The notes below the pieces were generated by a model, which saw only the letters and a program-made list of their open reading frames with translations, did no database searches and had not been told where the DNA came from. Both the position numbers and the translations under genes were made by a program. 64,000 nucleotides of DNA from Thermodesulfovibrionales bacterium (GTDB lineage Bacteria > Nitrospirota > Thermodesulfovibrionia > Thermodesulfovibrionales > Dissulfurispiraceae): the NCBI GenBank assembly GCA_026415695.1, contig JAOAGP010000098.1:1-64000 (forward strand), read 5' to 3'. Within the stretch, counting starts at the first letter, position 1, and the number at the start of each line of letters is the position of its first letter. Positions 32,811 through 42,659 of the stretch are shown here, piece after piece.

Positions 32811-33742
32811 AGAGACTTAATATTGCAGTCATAGGTGTTGGTTACATTGGTTATCATCATGCAAGGATATTAAAGACATTGGATGGAGTAAATCTATTCT
32901 GTGTCGTAGATTCTGATAAAAAAAGGGCAGAGGAGGTTGCAAGTGAGTTTGACTGTCTTGCTACATCAGACTATCATGAAGTTATCAATGATGTGGATTG
33001 CTTTTGTATTGCTACCCCCACACAAAGCCATTACCAGATTGCTTGGGATTGTGTAAATCATGGTAGGCATGTCTTTATTGAAAAACCTATTACGGATACC
33101 TCTCAAGAGGCGGCATCACTAATACAACTATGCCATAAAAAAGGTGTTTCAATCCAAGTAGGACATGTTGAGAGGTTTAACCCTGTCTTTAAAATGGCTC
33201 TGACACTGGATAAGAAGCCTTTATTGTTTTATTCTGAAAGGCTGTCTCCATTTTTAGAGAGGGCAAGGAATATTGATGTTGCAAAGGATCTGTTGATTCA
33301 TGATATTGACCTGATACTTACCTTTATGAGGGTAAGGGGATTGGATACAACGATTAAAAAAATAAATTGCAATGGTATCTGTGTTGTTACTGATAAGCCA
33401 GATGTTGTAATGGCTGATATTGAGTTTAGTTGTGGTATTACTGCACATATTAGGGCAAGTAGGATTGAGCGGGATAGAAAGAGGATGATGACTATATATC
33501 ACAAAGACGGATACATCACCTTGGATTATCAAAATCTGATATACACCACATTTAAAAAGGATGACATCTCATTTCAAGACTCACATCTAAAACTTAAAGA
33601 CGAATTGTTGAAGGAGGAACTAAATTCCTTTATAAATGCTATAAGACACAACACCCCTGTAGTTGTGCCTGCAGATGAGGCACTTGAGGCACTCATGATA
33701 ACAGAGGAGATTAACAGGATATTAGGAGAAGATAAGGCATGA
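32807..33742 (+). CDS. Gfo/Idh/MocA family oxidoreductase
   Basis: A 311-residue NAD(P)-dependent sugar dehydrogenase. The Rossmann motif GVGYIGYHHARI (about 10-21) and the family EKPI (about 93-96), followed by GHVERFNPVF and HDIDLI, are present. Start is TTG at 32807 overlapping the preceding stop (TTGA). It overlaps the aminotransferase gene by ATGA, which suggests the pair oxidises and aminates a nucleotide sugar, as WbpB/WbpE do. Exact sugar unknown. Confidence 0.87.
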   Translation: MKRLNIAVIGVGYIGYHHARILKTLDGVNLFCVVDSDKKRAEEVASEFDCLATSDYHEVINDVDCFCIATPTQSHYQIAWDCVNHGRHVFIEKPITDTSQEAASLIQLCHKKGVSIQVGHVERFNPVFKMALTLDKKPLLFYSERLSPFLERARNIDVAKDLLIHDIDLILTFMRVRGLDTTIKKINCNGICVVTDKPDVVMADIEFSCGITAHIRASRIERDRKRMMTIYHKDGYITLDYQNLIYTTFKKDDISFQDSHLKLKDELLKEELNSFINAIRHNTPVVVPADEALEALMITEEINRILGEDKA

Positions 33743-34833
33743 TACCAATGATTGATTTAAAGAAGAATTACCTGACTATAAAGGATGAGATACATCAAGG
33801 AATAGGGCAGGTTCTTGAAAGCGGACAATTCATACTTGGTAAAAAGGGGTTAGAACTTGAAGAAAAGGTGAAGGATTTTCTCAAGGTGCCAAATGCGTTA
33901 TCCCTTGCATCAGGGACTGATTCCCTACACCTTGCCTTAAGGGCATTAGGAATTGGTAGGGATGATGAGGTGATAACTACCCCTTTTACCTTCTTTGCAA
34001 CCGTTGAGGCTATCTTGTATGTTGGTGCAAAGCCAGTGTTTGTAGATATTGATAAGGATACATTCAACATTGACCCCACACTCATTACAAAGAAGATTTC
34101 AAAAAAGACAAAGGCAATACTACCAGTGCATATCTTTGGACACCCTGCTGATATGCCAACTATCATGGAGATTGCTAATGAACACAACCTGAAGGTCATA
34201 GAAGATTGTGCACAGTCCTTTGGTGCAAGTATTGGCAATCAGATGACAGGCACATTTGGTGATGCAGGATGTTTTAGTTTCTATCCAAGTAAAAACTTGG
34301 GTGCCTACGGTGATGGCGGGATGGTAGTTTTTAAGGATAGTGCCTTGAGTAATGAGATAAAAAGGTTGAGAAATCATGGTTCATTAGGAAATTATGTGCA
34401 TGACATAATTGGGATTAATAGCAGGCTTGATGAATTGCAGGCTGTAGTGCTTCTTGTTAAATTAGAAAGGATTAGACAATACAATGAAAACAGACGGGAT
34501 TGTGCAAGATTTTATAGTGAGTTTTTAAAAGACACATCGGTAGTATGTCCTATTGAAAGGGATGGCTACTATCATGTATATCACCAGTTTAGCATCAGAC
34601 ATAAAGACAGGGATGTGATTCAGCAAAATTTAAAGGACAATGGCATCGCTTCAGTTGTTTATTATCCGATACCACTACATCTTCAAAGGGCACTTGAGTT
34701 TTTGGGTTACAAAAGAGGAGATTTTCCAGTTGCTGAAATGGTATCTTCAGAGATATTATCTCTTCCAATGTATCCTGAACTAACGAGTCAAGAGATACAA
34801 ACGATATGCAAAACAATTCAAAAGTCCCTTTGA
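33739..34833 (+). CDS. DegT/DnrJ/EryC1 sugar aminotransferase
   Basis: A 364-residue PLP-dependent aminotransferase making amino sugars on nucleotide carriers. Family motifs: SGTDSLHLALRA (about 56-68), ED-A in EDCAQSFGA, the PLP lysine region FSFYPSKNLGAYGDGG, and the C-terminal LSLPMYPEL. It overlaps the oxidoreductase by four bases and the glycosyltransferase by 28 bases. With those neighbours it probably builds a glycan precursor with an amino sugar. The product is inferred. Confidence 0.9.
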   Translation: MIPMIDLKKNYLTIKDEIHQGIGQVLESGQFILGKKGLELEEKVKDFLKVPNALSLASGTDSLHLALRALGIGRDDEVITTPFTFFATVEAILYVGAKPVFVDIDKDTFNIDPTLITKKISKKTKAILPVHIFGHPADMPTIMEIANEHNLKVIEDCAQSFGASIGNQMTGTFGDAGCFSFYPSKNLGAYGDGGMVVFKDSALSNEIKRLRNHGSLGNYVHDIIGINSRLDELQAVVLLVKLERIRQYNENRRDCARFYSEFLKDTSVVCPIERDGYYHVYHQFSIRHKDRDVIQQNLKDNGIASVVYYPIPLHLQRALEFLGYKRGDFPVAEMVSSEILSLPMYPELTSQEIQTICKTIQKSL

Positions 34834-35993
34834 TATATGCAGTATTACCAGTAGGTAGTTATCATGGTTGGGGAGTCTGTGGTAAATACATTGTAAAGGA
34901 ACTTTCCAACTGGGTATCAGTAAAACTCATTTCTGAAGGTATCAACGAACTCTCTATAAACGATGAACTTGACTACAGGCTCATTACAAGCCTTCTCATT
35001 GATAATGACACACTATCACGGATAAAGGGAGCAAGGGTTTATAAGGTTGATACCCCAGTGATACAGTCAATCGTGATGAATACGATGATGCCTCTGTTAC
35101 CAAACTTGAAAGGGACATTCAATTTAGGATACACATTCTTTGAAGAGGATGTATTGACCAAAGATTTTATCAACAATGCCTGCTACTTTTTTGATGTCAT
35201 AGCAACTGGTTCAAAATGGAATGAGGATGTTCTAAAGTCATACGGAATACAGCATACAACAACCATAATTCAGGGTATTGACCCAGTGATATTTAACCCA
35301 CTTTATTCAGAAAAGGAATACTTTAGGGATAGGTTTGTCATTTTTTCAGGCGGTAAGTTTGAACTTCGTAAAGGTCAAGACATTGTGATAAAGGCGTTTA
35401 GATATCTTCAAGATAAGTATGATGACATCTTGCTTGTAACCTCTTGGTTTAACCATTGGCAACAAAGCATAAACACTATGCTTGCATCCCCATATATTAC
35501 ATTTAATCCTACAGAAGCACCCTTTGATGAACTCATAAAACATACTCTATCTCAAAACGGGATTGACTTAAAAAGGGTCATTGTTTTGCCTCCGATGCCA
35601 AACATCATGTTGTCAAGGATTTACAAAAATACCGATATAGGGTTATTTACAAACAGATGTGAAGGTGGCACAAACCTTGTGATGATGGAGTATATGGCAT
35701 GCGGAAAGCCGGTAATCGCCTCATTCAACACGGGGCATAAGGATGTGCTTAACGATAAAAACTCAATACCACTTATAGAGATGAAAGAGATGCCCATATT
35801 TAGAAACAACGACCATATCGCCACTTGGTATGAACCATCGTTGGATGAGGTTATTGCAAAGGTTGAATATGCATATCAAAATCAACAAGCAATCAGCAAG
35901 ATTGGAACTCAAGCAGGAAGGGATCTCAGCAGATTGACTTGGCGACAGACAGCACAAAGATTTCTTTATACCATTTTAAGAGCAAACACTTAA
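34806..35993 (+). CDS. Glycosyltransferase, GT4-like
   Basis: A 395-residue GT-B fold enzyme. The first domain has GSYHGWGVCGKYI near 18-30, the second the acceptor/donor region GGKFELRKGQD and the nucleotide-binding EX7E motif CEGGTNLVMMEYMACGKPVIAS. Such enzymes transfer sugars from nucleotide donors to polysaccharides or proteins. ATG lies inside the aminotransferase gene (28-base overlap). Placement next to a TPR glycosyltransferase suggests a protein or cell-surface glycosylation locus. Acceptor unknown. Confidence 0.85.
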   Translation: MQNNSKVPLIYAVLPVGSYHGWGVCGKYIVKELSNWVSVKLISEGINELSINDELDYRLITSLLIDNDTLSRIKGARVYKVDTPVIQSIVMNTMMPLLPNLKGTFNLGYTFFEEDVLTKDFINNACYFFDVIATGSKWNEDVLKSYGIQHTTTIIQGIDPVIFNPLYSEKEYFRDRFVIFSGGKFELRKGQDIVIKAFRYLQDKYDDILLVTSWFNHWQQSINTMLASPYITFNPTEAPFDELIKHTLSQNGIDLKRVIVLPPMPNIMLSRIYKNTDIGLFTNRCEGGTNLVMMEYMACGKPVIASFNTGHKDVLNDKNSIPLIEMKEMPIFRNNDHIATWYEPSLDEVIAKVEYAYQNQQAISKIGTQAGRDLSRLTWRQTAQRFLYTILRANT

Positions 35994-36006
35994 AATCACC
36001 AAAGCC

Positions 36007-37491
36007 GTGCAAGTTCCTAAAGACATCAGGAATGGACTACAAAAAAACCCTACAGAAATAAATATCCTTTTTAGGCTCGCTAATTTTTATGAGGTATGTG
36101 GTAGATATTCCGATGCTGTAAAGACCTATAAGAGGATATTAGACATCTCTCCACAAGAAACCCAAGCGGTATCAGATATATTAAGGCTCTTAAATCACAT
36201 TGCAAGACAAGATGCAGAAAGAATAATTACTGACATAGCAGAAAAAGGGTGTAAGGATTTAAGAATATTGAACCAATATGCACAGATACTTTATTCAAGA
36301 GGTGAGCCAGATAGAGCGATTGATATTCTAAAATCAAACATATTTTACCAACCGCAAAACTCTGAAACATACACAATACTTGGAAATCTTATGAGTGATA
36401 TAGGTTGTATTGATGCTGCTATTGCCTGTTATAAAACTGCAATTTATTACAACAACCTTGATTGTATCGCCTTTAATAATTTAGCGATTGCCTTTAAGGA
36501 CAATCACGAGATTGAAAGTGCAAAAGAAAACTTCATAAAGGCTTTAGACCTATGCCCTCATGAACCTTACATACACTGGAATTATGCCCTTACGCTCTTG
36601 CTTTCAGGTGATTACGAAAGAGGATTTGAAGAATACGAATGCAGATGGTCAAAGCCTGATTACAGCATCTATCAAAGGGCTTATGACTGTGATAAATGGG
36701 ATGGAAGTTTTGAGCCAAAAAGCATAATCATATATGCAGAGCAAGGATTTGGTGATGCAATACAATTTTCAAGATATGCCGAGATACTTGCCTCAAAAGG
36801 GCTAAATGTCATCATACATTGTCATAAAGAGATTGCAAGACTCATGAAAACTGTAAAAGGGGTTTCTGCATCTTACGATTTTGAAGAGATACCTCCTGCT
36901 ATTGATTGTTACTATCCGATGATGTCTTTGCCTTACATCCTACAGACAAGGACTGACAACATCCCAAGCAATATCCCTTATATCAAGGTTGATGAGATTG
37001 ATTTAAAAAGATGGGCAGAGATACTAAAGCCATATAAAAAAAGGTTAAACATTGGTATTGCATGGGCTGGTAGTCAAAACCATCCAAACGACAAAAGACG
37101 GTCTATACCTTTTAAGCATCTGCTTAAACTATTTGGTATCAAGGATGTGGCCTTTTTTAGTCTCCAGATAGATAAACAGTTTGATTTACCACCAGACATA
37201 TTAGACCTTACAGATTTGATTATGGATTTTTATGATACAGCCTGTCTGATTGGCAATCTTGATTTGATAATATCCGCAGATACAGCAGTATGCCATCTTG
37301 CAGGTGCAATGGGGATAACGGTGTGGATACTACTACCTTTTAGCCCTGATTGGCGTTGGTTTCTTGATGTAAAAACCTCTCCTTGGTATCCAACGGCAAG
37401 GTTGTTTAGGCAGAGGATTAGGGACGACTGGAGCGGAATTATAGACGAGGTAAAAATGGAGATAGAAAAGGCACTGTGTAATGTGGGCTGA
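36007..37491 (+). CDS. TPR-containing glycosyltransferase
   Basis: A 494-residue protein with TPR units in about 1-215 (ANFYEVCGRYSDAV, QILYSRGEPDRAI, GNLMSDIGCIDAAI, NNLAIAFKDNHEIESA, NYALTLLLSGDYERG) and a C-terminal GT9-like domain (about 235-490) with YAEQGFGDAIQFSRY and SADTAVCHLAGAMG; the tail WRWFLD...SPWYPTARLFRQ is typical of such TPR glycosyltransferases. The best start is GTG at 36007; no ATG precedes the TPR region and no ribosome site is clear. Related proteins act in flagellin, S-layer or exopolysaccharide glycosylation. It overlaps the next gene by 11 bases. Confidence 0.82.
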   Translation: MQVPKDIRNGLQKNPTEINILFRLANFYEVCGRYSDAVKTYKRILDISPQETQAVSDILRLLNHIARQDAERIITDIAEKGCKDLRILNQYAQILYSRGEPDRAIDILKSNIFYQPQNSETYTILGNLMSDIGCIDAAIACYKTAIYYNNLDCIAFNNLAIAFKDNHEIESAKENFIKALDLCPHEPYIHWNYALTLLLSGDYERGFEEYECRWSKPDYSIYQRAYDCDKWDGSFEPKSIIIYAEQGFGDAIQFSRYAEILASKGLNVIIHCHKEIARLMKTVKGVSASYDFEEIPPAIDCYYPMMSLPYILQTRTDNIPSNIPYIKVDEIDLKRWAEILKPYKKRLNIGIAWAGSQNHPNDKRRSIPFKHLLKLFGIKDVAFFSLQIDKQFDLPPDILDLTDLIMDFYDTACLIGNLDLIISADTAVCHLAGAMGITVWILLPFSPDWRWFLDVKTSPWYPTARLFRQRIRDDWSGIIDEVKMEIEKALCNVG

Positions 37492-38029
37492 GACATTTCT
37501 TGAACGATTTTATAAACAAAATCGTTATACATACAATATCCTTCTAACACACAGCATGGCGGTTGCAGAAAAGTCTGTGAAGATTGCACAAGGTATAAGA
37601 TTTACAACCGTTGATGTTGAATTTGTTTACAATGCCGCCATTCTACATGATATCGGTATTTTTATGACAAGGGCAGAAAGGTTAGGGTGCTATGGTAGGT
37701 ATCCATACATCACACATGGATATTGGGGTTATAGACTTTTACAATCAGAAGGCTTGATTAAGTATGCACGCATATGCCAGACACATGTGGGCGTAGGGCT
37801 TACTATTGATGATATAAAGACCATGAGTCTGCCGATACCATTAGTTGACATGATACCCCTATCCATTGAAGAGAAGATAATCTGCTATGCAGATAAGTTT
37901 TTCACAAAGAAGCAAGGCAACCTTGCAAAAGAACTGCCCTTAGAAAAAGTGAGGGGGCAGATGATGAGTTATGGAAAAGAGAAATTGCTAAGATTTGACG
38001 AACTTCACAATCTTCTAAATTGTTCCTAA
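37481..38029 (+). CDS. HD-domain hydrolase (TIGR00295-like)
   Basis: A 182-residue HD-superfamily protein. The metal set is visible: H in LTHSMAVAE (about 24), HD in ILHDIG (about 54), H in ITHGYWG, and D in YADKFF. The shape and length resemble the TIGR00295 group, whose substrate is unknown. It overlaps the TPR glycosyltransferase by 11 bases and is the last gene of the siroheme-to-glycan run; a housekeeping function unrelated to glycans is equally possible. Confidence 0.75.
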   Translation: MWAETFLERFYKQNRYTYNILLTHSMAVAEKSVKIAQGIRFTTVDVEFVYNAAILHDIGIFMTRAERLGCYGRYPYITHGYWGYRLLQSEGLIKYARICQTHVGVGLTIDDIKTMSLPIPLVDMIPLSIEEKIICYADKFFTKKQGNLAKELPLEKVRGQMMSYGKEKLLRFDELHNLLNCS

Positions 38030-38114
38030 AAAATGGTGCATAAAAATATCAATATGCTAACAGTTTAGGATGTAGATAGTCTCAAATAGGACGAAGTTAT
38101 TCGAAAATTAAATA

Positions 38115-38188
38115 CACGCCCTGAGGGATTTGAACCCCCGACCTGCGGATTCGTAGTCCGACGCTCTATCCAACTGAGCTAAGGGCGC
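38115..38188 (-). tRNA. tRNA-Arg (anticodon ACG)
   Basis: Minus-strand cloverleaf of 74 bases: acceptor GCGCCCT/AGGGCGT, D arm GCTC-AGTTGGATA-GAGC, anticodon stem TCGGA/TCCGC with loop CTACGAA (anticodon ACG, normally edited to ICG), T arm GGGGG-TTCAAAT-CCCTC, discriminator G. CCA is not encoded. Confidence 0.93.
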
Positions 38189-38202
38189 ATTATTTTAAGG
38201 AA

Positions 38203-38278
38203 TGGGGTGAGCGACGGGACTTGAACCCGCAACAGTCGGAGCCACAGTCCGATGCTCTGCCTTTGAGCTACGCCCACC
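38203..38278 (-). tRNA. tRNA-His (anticodon GTG), CCA encoded
   Basis: Minus-strand cloverleaf: G-1 at 38278, acceptor GTGGGCG/CGCTCAC, anticodon loop CTGTGGC (anticodon GTG) on stem TCGGA/TCCGA, T loop TTCAAGT, discriminator C73 opposite G-1 as in bacterial tRNA-His, and encoded CCA (38203-38205). It lies 14 bases upstream of tRNA-Arg on the same strand, so the two are probably co-transcribed. Confidence 0.94.
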
Positions 38279-38342
38279 ATAGTTGAAAAATAATTATACA
38301 TGTAAAAACCATAAAAAGTCATCATCATTGTAAGAAGGTCTT

Positions 38343-38933
38343 CTATGTGTTGTGTTTTTTGCAAATAATGATGATTGCTTTTTCAGAAAAAAGGTTAGGG
38401 AAAAGCCTTGTATAGATAGCATCGGGTAGATACGCCTCTTTTACGATGGTGATTTTTTTAGTCTTGCAATAATCCTTAAAATCCTTGACGCTTAAGAAAT
38501 GGAGGTTAGGGGTGTCATACCACTGGTGTGGTAAGGCAGGGGTTACAGGTGCCCTTCCGCAGAAAAACAGCTCTAATCTTGCTGATAGGTGTGCAAAGTT
38601 TGGGAAACCAACAATGACGCTTTTCCCCACCCTTAATGCCTCGTTTAAGACCTTTTCTGGAAATCTTACCTCTTGTAATGCTTCGTTCATGATTACAAAG
38701 TCAAAGGAAGCATCATTATAATCAACAAGACCATTATCAAGGTCATCATGAAAGACATCAAGCCCCTTTTCAACACATTTATAAATGTGTTTTTCATTTA
38801 TCTCAATGCCCTGACCTTTCACGCCTTTTTCATTTATCAGGTGGTATAACAACTCACCTTCACCACAGCCTAAATCAAGGACTGATGAGCCATGAGGTAT
38901 CATTTCCACTATCTTTTTGTGAGATTCATTCAT
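38343..38933 (-). CDS. metW: Methionine biosynthesis protein MetW
   Basis: A 196-residue SAM-binding-fold protein found with metX in bacteria lacking MetA. DLGCGEGELLYHL (about 20-32) is the methyltransferase motif I; NEALQEV and GRAPVTPALPHQWYDTPN are specific to MetW. It is required with MetX for homoserine acyltransferase activity in several species. ATG at 38933 is chosen; TTG at 38939 in frame is possible. It lies at the metX stop and forms the end of metY-metX-metW. Confidence 0.9.
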   Translation of the reverse strand: MNESHKKIVEMIPHGSSVLDLGCGEGELLYHLINEKGVKGQGIEINEKHIYKCVEKGLDVFHDDLDNGLVDYNDASFDFVIMNEALQEVRFPEKVLNEALRVGKSVIVGFPNFAHLSARLELFFCGRAPVTPALPHQWYDTPNLHFLSVKDFKDYCKTKKITIVKEAYLPDAIYTRLFPNLFSEKAIIIICKKHNT

Positions 38934-38935
38934 AA

Positions 38936-40084
38936 TCAATGTCTATTTTCTACATCCTTATAAACTTTTTCAAGGAAATGGCTTATCAGATGACTCTCTT
39001 CATCAATCTCAAGCAAAAAGGCATCGTGTCCATAATCAGAGTCAATCTCACAAAATGTTGTCTGTAGTCCTGCCATTTTACAGGCCTTTGCTATCTCTTT
39101 TGATTGATGCACAGGGTAAAGCCAATCAGATTTAAACGCTATTACGAGCACCTTTGCTGTTAGTTTGCTGAAGATCTCGTGTATTGGTTTACTACACGAT
39201 GTCAGATCAAAGAGGTCAATCGCCTTTGTAATGTAGAGATATGAGTTTGCGTCAAACCTTTCAACAAACCTGTCTCCCTTGTAATGAAGATAGTTTTCTA
39301 CCTCAAAATCGGCGGTAAATCTAAAAGGTGTTGTCGGAGATTTTCTCTGTCTGCCAAACTTCTCCTCCATTGATTTTTCACTCATGTATGTAATATGTCC
39401 GAGCATCCTTGCAACTGCAAGACCTTTTGCAGGGATATGCCCGCCATAGTAATATCCTCCTTTCCAGTATGGGTCTGCCATCACCGCCTGTCTGCCGACC
39501 TCATTAAATGCGATTTGTTGGGCAGAATGTTTCAATGTAGAGGCTATTACAATGGCACTCTCTATCTTGTTTGGATACGATACCATCCACTGTAGCGCCT
39601 GCATCCCACCCATTGAACCACCAGCAACACAGAGCAGTTTCTTGATACCCAAATGGCTTATTAGCCTATTCTGAACCTTGACCATGTCTCTGATGGTAAT
39701 GATGGGGAATGAAAGACCGTATGGCTCTTTTGTTTCGGGATTAAGTGAGATAGGGCCTGTAGTTCCTTTACATCCACCAAGCACATTTGAGCAGATGACG
39801 AAGTATTTATCTGTATCAAATGCCCTGCCACTTCCTATCATCTTGTGCCACCAACCGGGTTTCTTGCTTCCTTTATGATACCCAGCAGCATGGGCATCAC
39901 CAGAAAGGGCATGAAGTATTAGTATAGCGTTTGATTTGTCTTCATTGAGTTCCCCGTAAGTCTCATAGGCAACAGTTATAGGGCCAAACTTCTCTCCGCT
40001 TGAAAGTGTAATCTTGTCTTCACCTTCAGCAAAGGTGAAATACTTCGTCTCCACAATGCCTATTTCTGATTGTGTCTTCATCAA
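38936..40084 (-). CDS. metX: Homoserine O-acetyltransferase
   Basis: A 382-residue alpha/beta hydrolase that activates homoserine for methionine synthesis. The nucleophile elbow [12 protein letters not shown] (Ser about 146), oxyanion [12 protein letters not shown], and the C-terminal catalytic DYGHDAF are present. It overlaps metY by four bases. Acetyl- versus succinyl-CoA specificity cannot be read with certainty; the neighbouring O-acetylhomoserine sulfhydrylase favours acetyl. Confidence 0.93.
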   Translation of the reverse strand: MMKTQSEIGIVETKYFTFAEGEDKITLSSGEKFGPITVAYETYGELNEDKSNAILILHALSGDAHAAGYHKGSKKPGWWHKMIGSGRAFDTDKYFVICSNVLGGCKGTTGPISLNPETKEPYGLSFPIITIRDMVKVQNRLISHLGIKKLLCVAGGSMGGMQALQWMVSYPNKIESAIVIASTLKHSAQQIAFNEVGRQAVMADPYWKGGYYYGGHIPAKGLAVARMLGHITYMSEKSMEEKFGRQRKSPTTPFRFTADFEVENYLHYKGDRFVERFDANSYLYITKAIDLFDLTSCSKPIHEIFSKLTAKVLVIAFKSDWLYPVHQSKEIAKACKMAGLQTTFCEIDSDYGHDAFLLEIDEESHLISHFLEKVYKDVENRH

Positions 40085-41424
40085 ACCTTTGAAAGGGCGT
40101 AATCTAAATCTTCAATGATGTCTTGCACATCCTCAATGCCTATGGATAATCTAACAAAGTCATCGGTAACCCCTGTCTTTTCCCTCTCTTCAGTAGTTAG
40201 TTGTTGGTGAGTTGTGCTTGCTGGATGTATTATAAGGCTTTTTGCATCACCTATGTTTGCTAAATGAGAAAAGAGTTTTACATTATCTATGAGTTTCTTG
40301 CCTGCTGATAATCCCCCTTTTACACCAAATCCAATGATTGCCCCGTAAAGTCCTTTTTTGAAGTATCTTTTTGCGAGTTTGTAGGTTGGATGGGTTTTTA
40401 ATCCCGGATAGTTTACCCAACTAACCTTTTTATGTTTGCTCAAAAACTCAGCCACCTTCATTGCGTTTTCACTGTGTCTTACCATTCTTAGATGTAAGGT
40501 TTCAAGCCCTTGTAAGAATAAAAACGCATTAAAAGGACTCATGCAAGCCCCGATATCTCTTAAAAATTGAAGCCTTGTCTTCATTGCAAAGGCAATGTTG
40601 CCCATGCCCTGAAAGTCTTTGAATGTATCCCAATATACAAGACCGTGATAACTTGGGTCAGGCTCTGTAAAACCGGGAAATTTACCATTTGACCAGTCAA
40701 ATCTTCCTGAATCTACAATCACACCACCTATGGATGTGCCATGCCCCCCGATGAATTTAGTCGTGGAATGCACAACGATATCTGCTCCATAGTCTATGGG
40801 TTTTAATAAGTAAGGAGTTGGGACTGTGTTGTCAACAATCAATGGCACCAAATTTTCGTGTGCAATCCTTGCAATCTTTTCGTAATCAAGGATGTCTAAT
40901 TTTGGGTTTCCAACCGACTCAATAAAGAATGCCTTTGTTCTATCAGTGATTGCCTTTTTAAAGTTTTCAGGTTTAGATGGGTCAACAAATCTTACATTAA
41001 TCCCTAATTTTGGAAGCGTGTAGTGAAATAAATTGTATGTGCCACCATACAGACTTGTAGATGACACTATTTCATAGCCAAAGGTTGTAACCCTTGTGCC
41101 ATCAGTCCCGCAAGCATAAAATGAATCACTTGATGCGTTATCCGCAAGGGCAAGTATCGCATAAGTTGTAGCTGCCTGCCCTGAAGACACGGCAACCGCT
41201 GCAGTGCCGCCTTCAAGTTGGGCAATCCTCTTTTCAAGGATGTCAACGGTTGGGTTCATAATCCTCGTGTAGATATTGCCCAATTCTTTTAAGCCAAATA
41301 GGTTTGCTGCATGCTCTGTGCTTTTAAAAACATAGGAGCTTGTCTGGTATATAGGCACTGCCCTTGATAATGTTGAATTATCAGGTATATGCCCACCATG
41401 GATACAAATTGTGTCAGGTCTCAT
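40081..41424 (-). CDS. metY: O-acetylhomoserine sulfhydrylase
   Basis: A 447-residue PLP enzyme of the Cys/Met metabolism family that makes homocysteine from O-acetylhomoserine and sulfide. The PLP lysine is in [16 protein letters not shown]; the length above 420 residues and an inserted segment near 95-120 distinguish it from cystathionine enzymes. First gene of metY-metX-metW. No SAM-I riboswitch or S-box was found in the short upstream gap. AAGGAG precedes the ATG. It allows direct sulfhydrylation. Confidence 0.93.
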   Translation of the reverse strand: MRPDTICIHGGHIPDNSTLSRAVPIYQTSSYVFKSTEHAANLFGLKELGNIYTRIMNPTVDILEKRIAQLEGGTAAVAVSSGQAATTYAILALADNASSDSFYACGTDGTRVTTFGYEIVSSTSLYGGTYNLFHYTLPKLGINVRFVDPSKPENFKKAITDRTKAFFIESVGNPKLDILDYEKIARIAHENLVPLIVDNTVPTPYLLKPIDYGADIVVHSTTKFIGGHGTSIGGVIVDSGRFDWSNGKFPGFTEPDPSYHGLVYWDTFKDFQGMGNIAFAMKTRLQFLRDIGACMSPFNAFLFLQGLETLHLRMVRHSENAMKVAEFLSKHKKVSWVNYPGLKTHPTYKLAKRYFKKGLYGAIIGFGVKGGLSAGKKLIDNVKLFSHLANIGDAKSLIIHPASTTHQQLTTEEREKTGVTDDFVRLSIGIEDVQDIIEDLDYALSKV

Positions 41425-41457
41425 CGCTTTCTCCTTTTTATTTAGATTTGAGATAAA

Positions 41458-42552
41458 TCATTCCGTCTCTATCTTACTTAACTCTGCAGTAACTTTACCA
41501 ACTGGGACCTTTGTCTCCACCTTTATAGGCAGTCTATTTGCGTCATCTGTAAGCCAAACAAATATATCACCAACCTTCTTAAACAAGCCATCAGTGTGAA
41601 GGATTATTTTAGTCTTAATGGTATCTACATCCTCACCGTTTATTGTCTCAACCTTCTCTCTGCCTAATATTATAACCTGCACCCTGATAAATTTATTGCT
41701 GTCAAAAACATCTACATAGATCTTGCTTGTGTCAAATACTGGCATGCTCCTTAAATAATAGAATCCCGATATCACATCCCAGTAAAGAGTGCCCTTCACA
41801 TTATGATCCATCTGCTTGTTTTTAAGGTAATCAATAAAGGTAATCTGCCCCTCTGAATAATCAAAGATAGTCTCCTTATCACTTCTGTATTTGCCCTCAA
41901 TCTGCTTTATCCTGAATTTATGTGGTTTCCCGTTAACTATTATACTCTTTGCGTAATCTTCAACCCTGTAAAAATTGGATATGAACTTGTTTGAATGCAC
42001 CTCAGATTGAATTACCATATCTGTAAGTTGTCTTTTTGCAGAAAGTTTTGCATTACCAACATGAATACCTACCCAGTAGATGTTGTAATAAAGTTCTTCC
42101 TTGTTGTATCTCAACAGGGCAACTGCATTATCAGAAGGCTTGTGATATGATTTGTCTGCATCAATCTTAAGGGTATATCTGGAGTGACCATTTGTGATAG
42201 CATCGTTTAGTCTTGGAACCTCAAGTCTTATCTTTTGCTCCTCGTTTGTGGATGGTATTTGATTGTCTAATATAGGCAAAGAGGTTTTTGTATCTTGTGT
42301 CTCAAGGATACTTTCGTTTGCGGGATTTTTTTCTAATGTCTGACTATCTGTATCTGAAGGCTTTTCATTTATGTGTTTAGTTGTTATTTTCTCAATATTT
42401 TGTGGTATTAACTTGGCAATGATTGTAGTATTGATGAGTTTATTCAGATTTAATAAATCGCTTTTAACAAATGCATATATCGCAACACAATGCATTACTA
42501 TGGATGTTAAAACTGCAAGTATCAGAATTTTATGTCTTGTAATGATACTCAT
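41458..42552 (-). CDS. DUF3108 family envelope protein
   Basis: A 364-residue protein with one N-terminal membrane helix (about 8-28), a disordered low-complexity region (about 45-110), and a DUF3108 domain (about 140-350) with LRYNKEELYYNIYWVGIHVG near its start and LTDDANRLPIKVE near its end. The domain belongs to the lipoprotein-like beta-sandwich class seen in periplasmic proteins; function unknown. It is upstream of metY on the same strand with a 33-base gap, but is probably functionally separate. Confidence 0.78.
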   Translation of the reverse strand: MSIITRHKILILAVLTSIVMHCVAIYAFVKSDLLNLNKLINTTIIAKLIPQNIEKITTKHINEKPSDTDSQTLEKNPANESILETQDTKTSLPILDNQIPSTNEEQKIRLEVPRLNDAITNGHSRYTLKIDADKSYHKPSDNAVALLRYNKEELYYNIYWVGIHVGNAKLSAKRQLTDMVIQSEVHSNKFISNFYRVEDYAKSIIVNGKPHKFRIKQIEGKYRSDKETIFDYSEGQITFIDYLKNKQMDHNVKGTLYWDVISGFYYLRSMPVFDTSKIYVDVFDSNKFIRVQVIILGREKVETINGEDVDTIKTKIILHTDGLFKKVGDIFVWLTDDANRLPIKVETKVPVGKVTAELSKIETE

Positions 42553-42615
42553 ACCATCTTATTTGACTTTATCATAAAAGAGACTTTGTGTAAACCTGTA
42601 GAGTAAAGTTTTTTA

Positions 42616-42644
42616 TTCACATTAGACGATTTATAAGGTATAAT
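42616..42644 (+). promoter_or_regulatory. Promoter of the Cache-PAS histidine kinase gene
   Basis: TTCACA (42616-42621), 17-base spacer and TATAAT (42639-42644). The expected start site is near 42651, so the leader would be only a few bases long. GGGGG at 42651-42655 is then the ribosome site. Confidence 0.65.
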
Positions 42645-42659
42645 GAAAAAGGGGGAGTG

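Noticed and set aside
38179-38364. Minus-strand frame over tRNA-His
   Set aside because: It lies across the tRNA gene and metW end and has no coding signature.
41425-41457. SAM riboswitch before metY
   Set aside because: The gap of 33 bases is too short for SAM-I, and no conserved core was seen.
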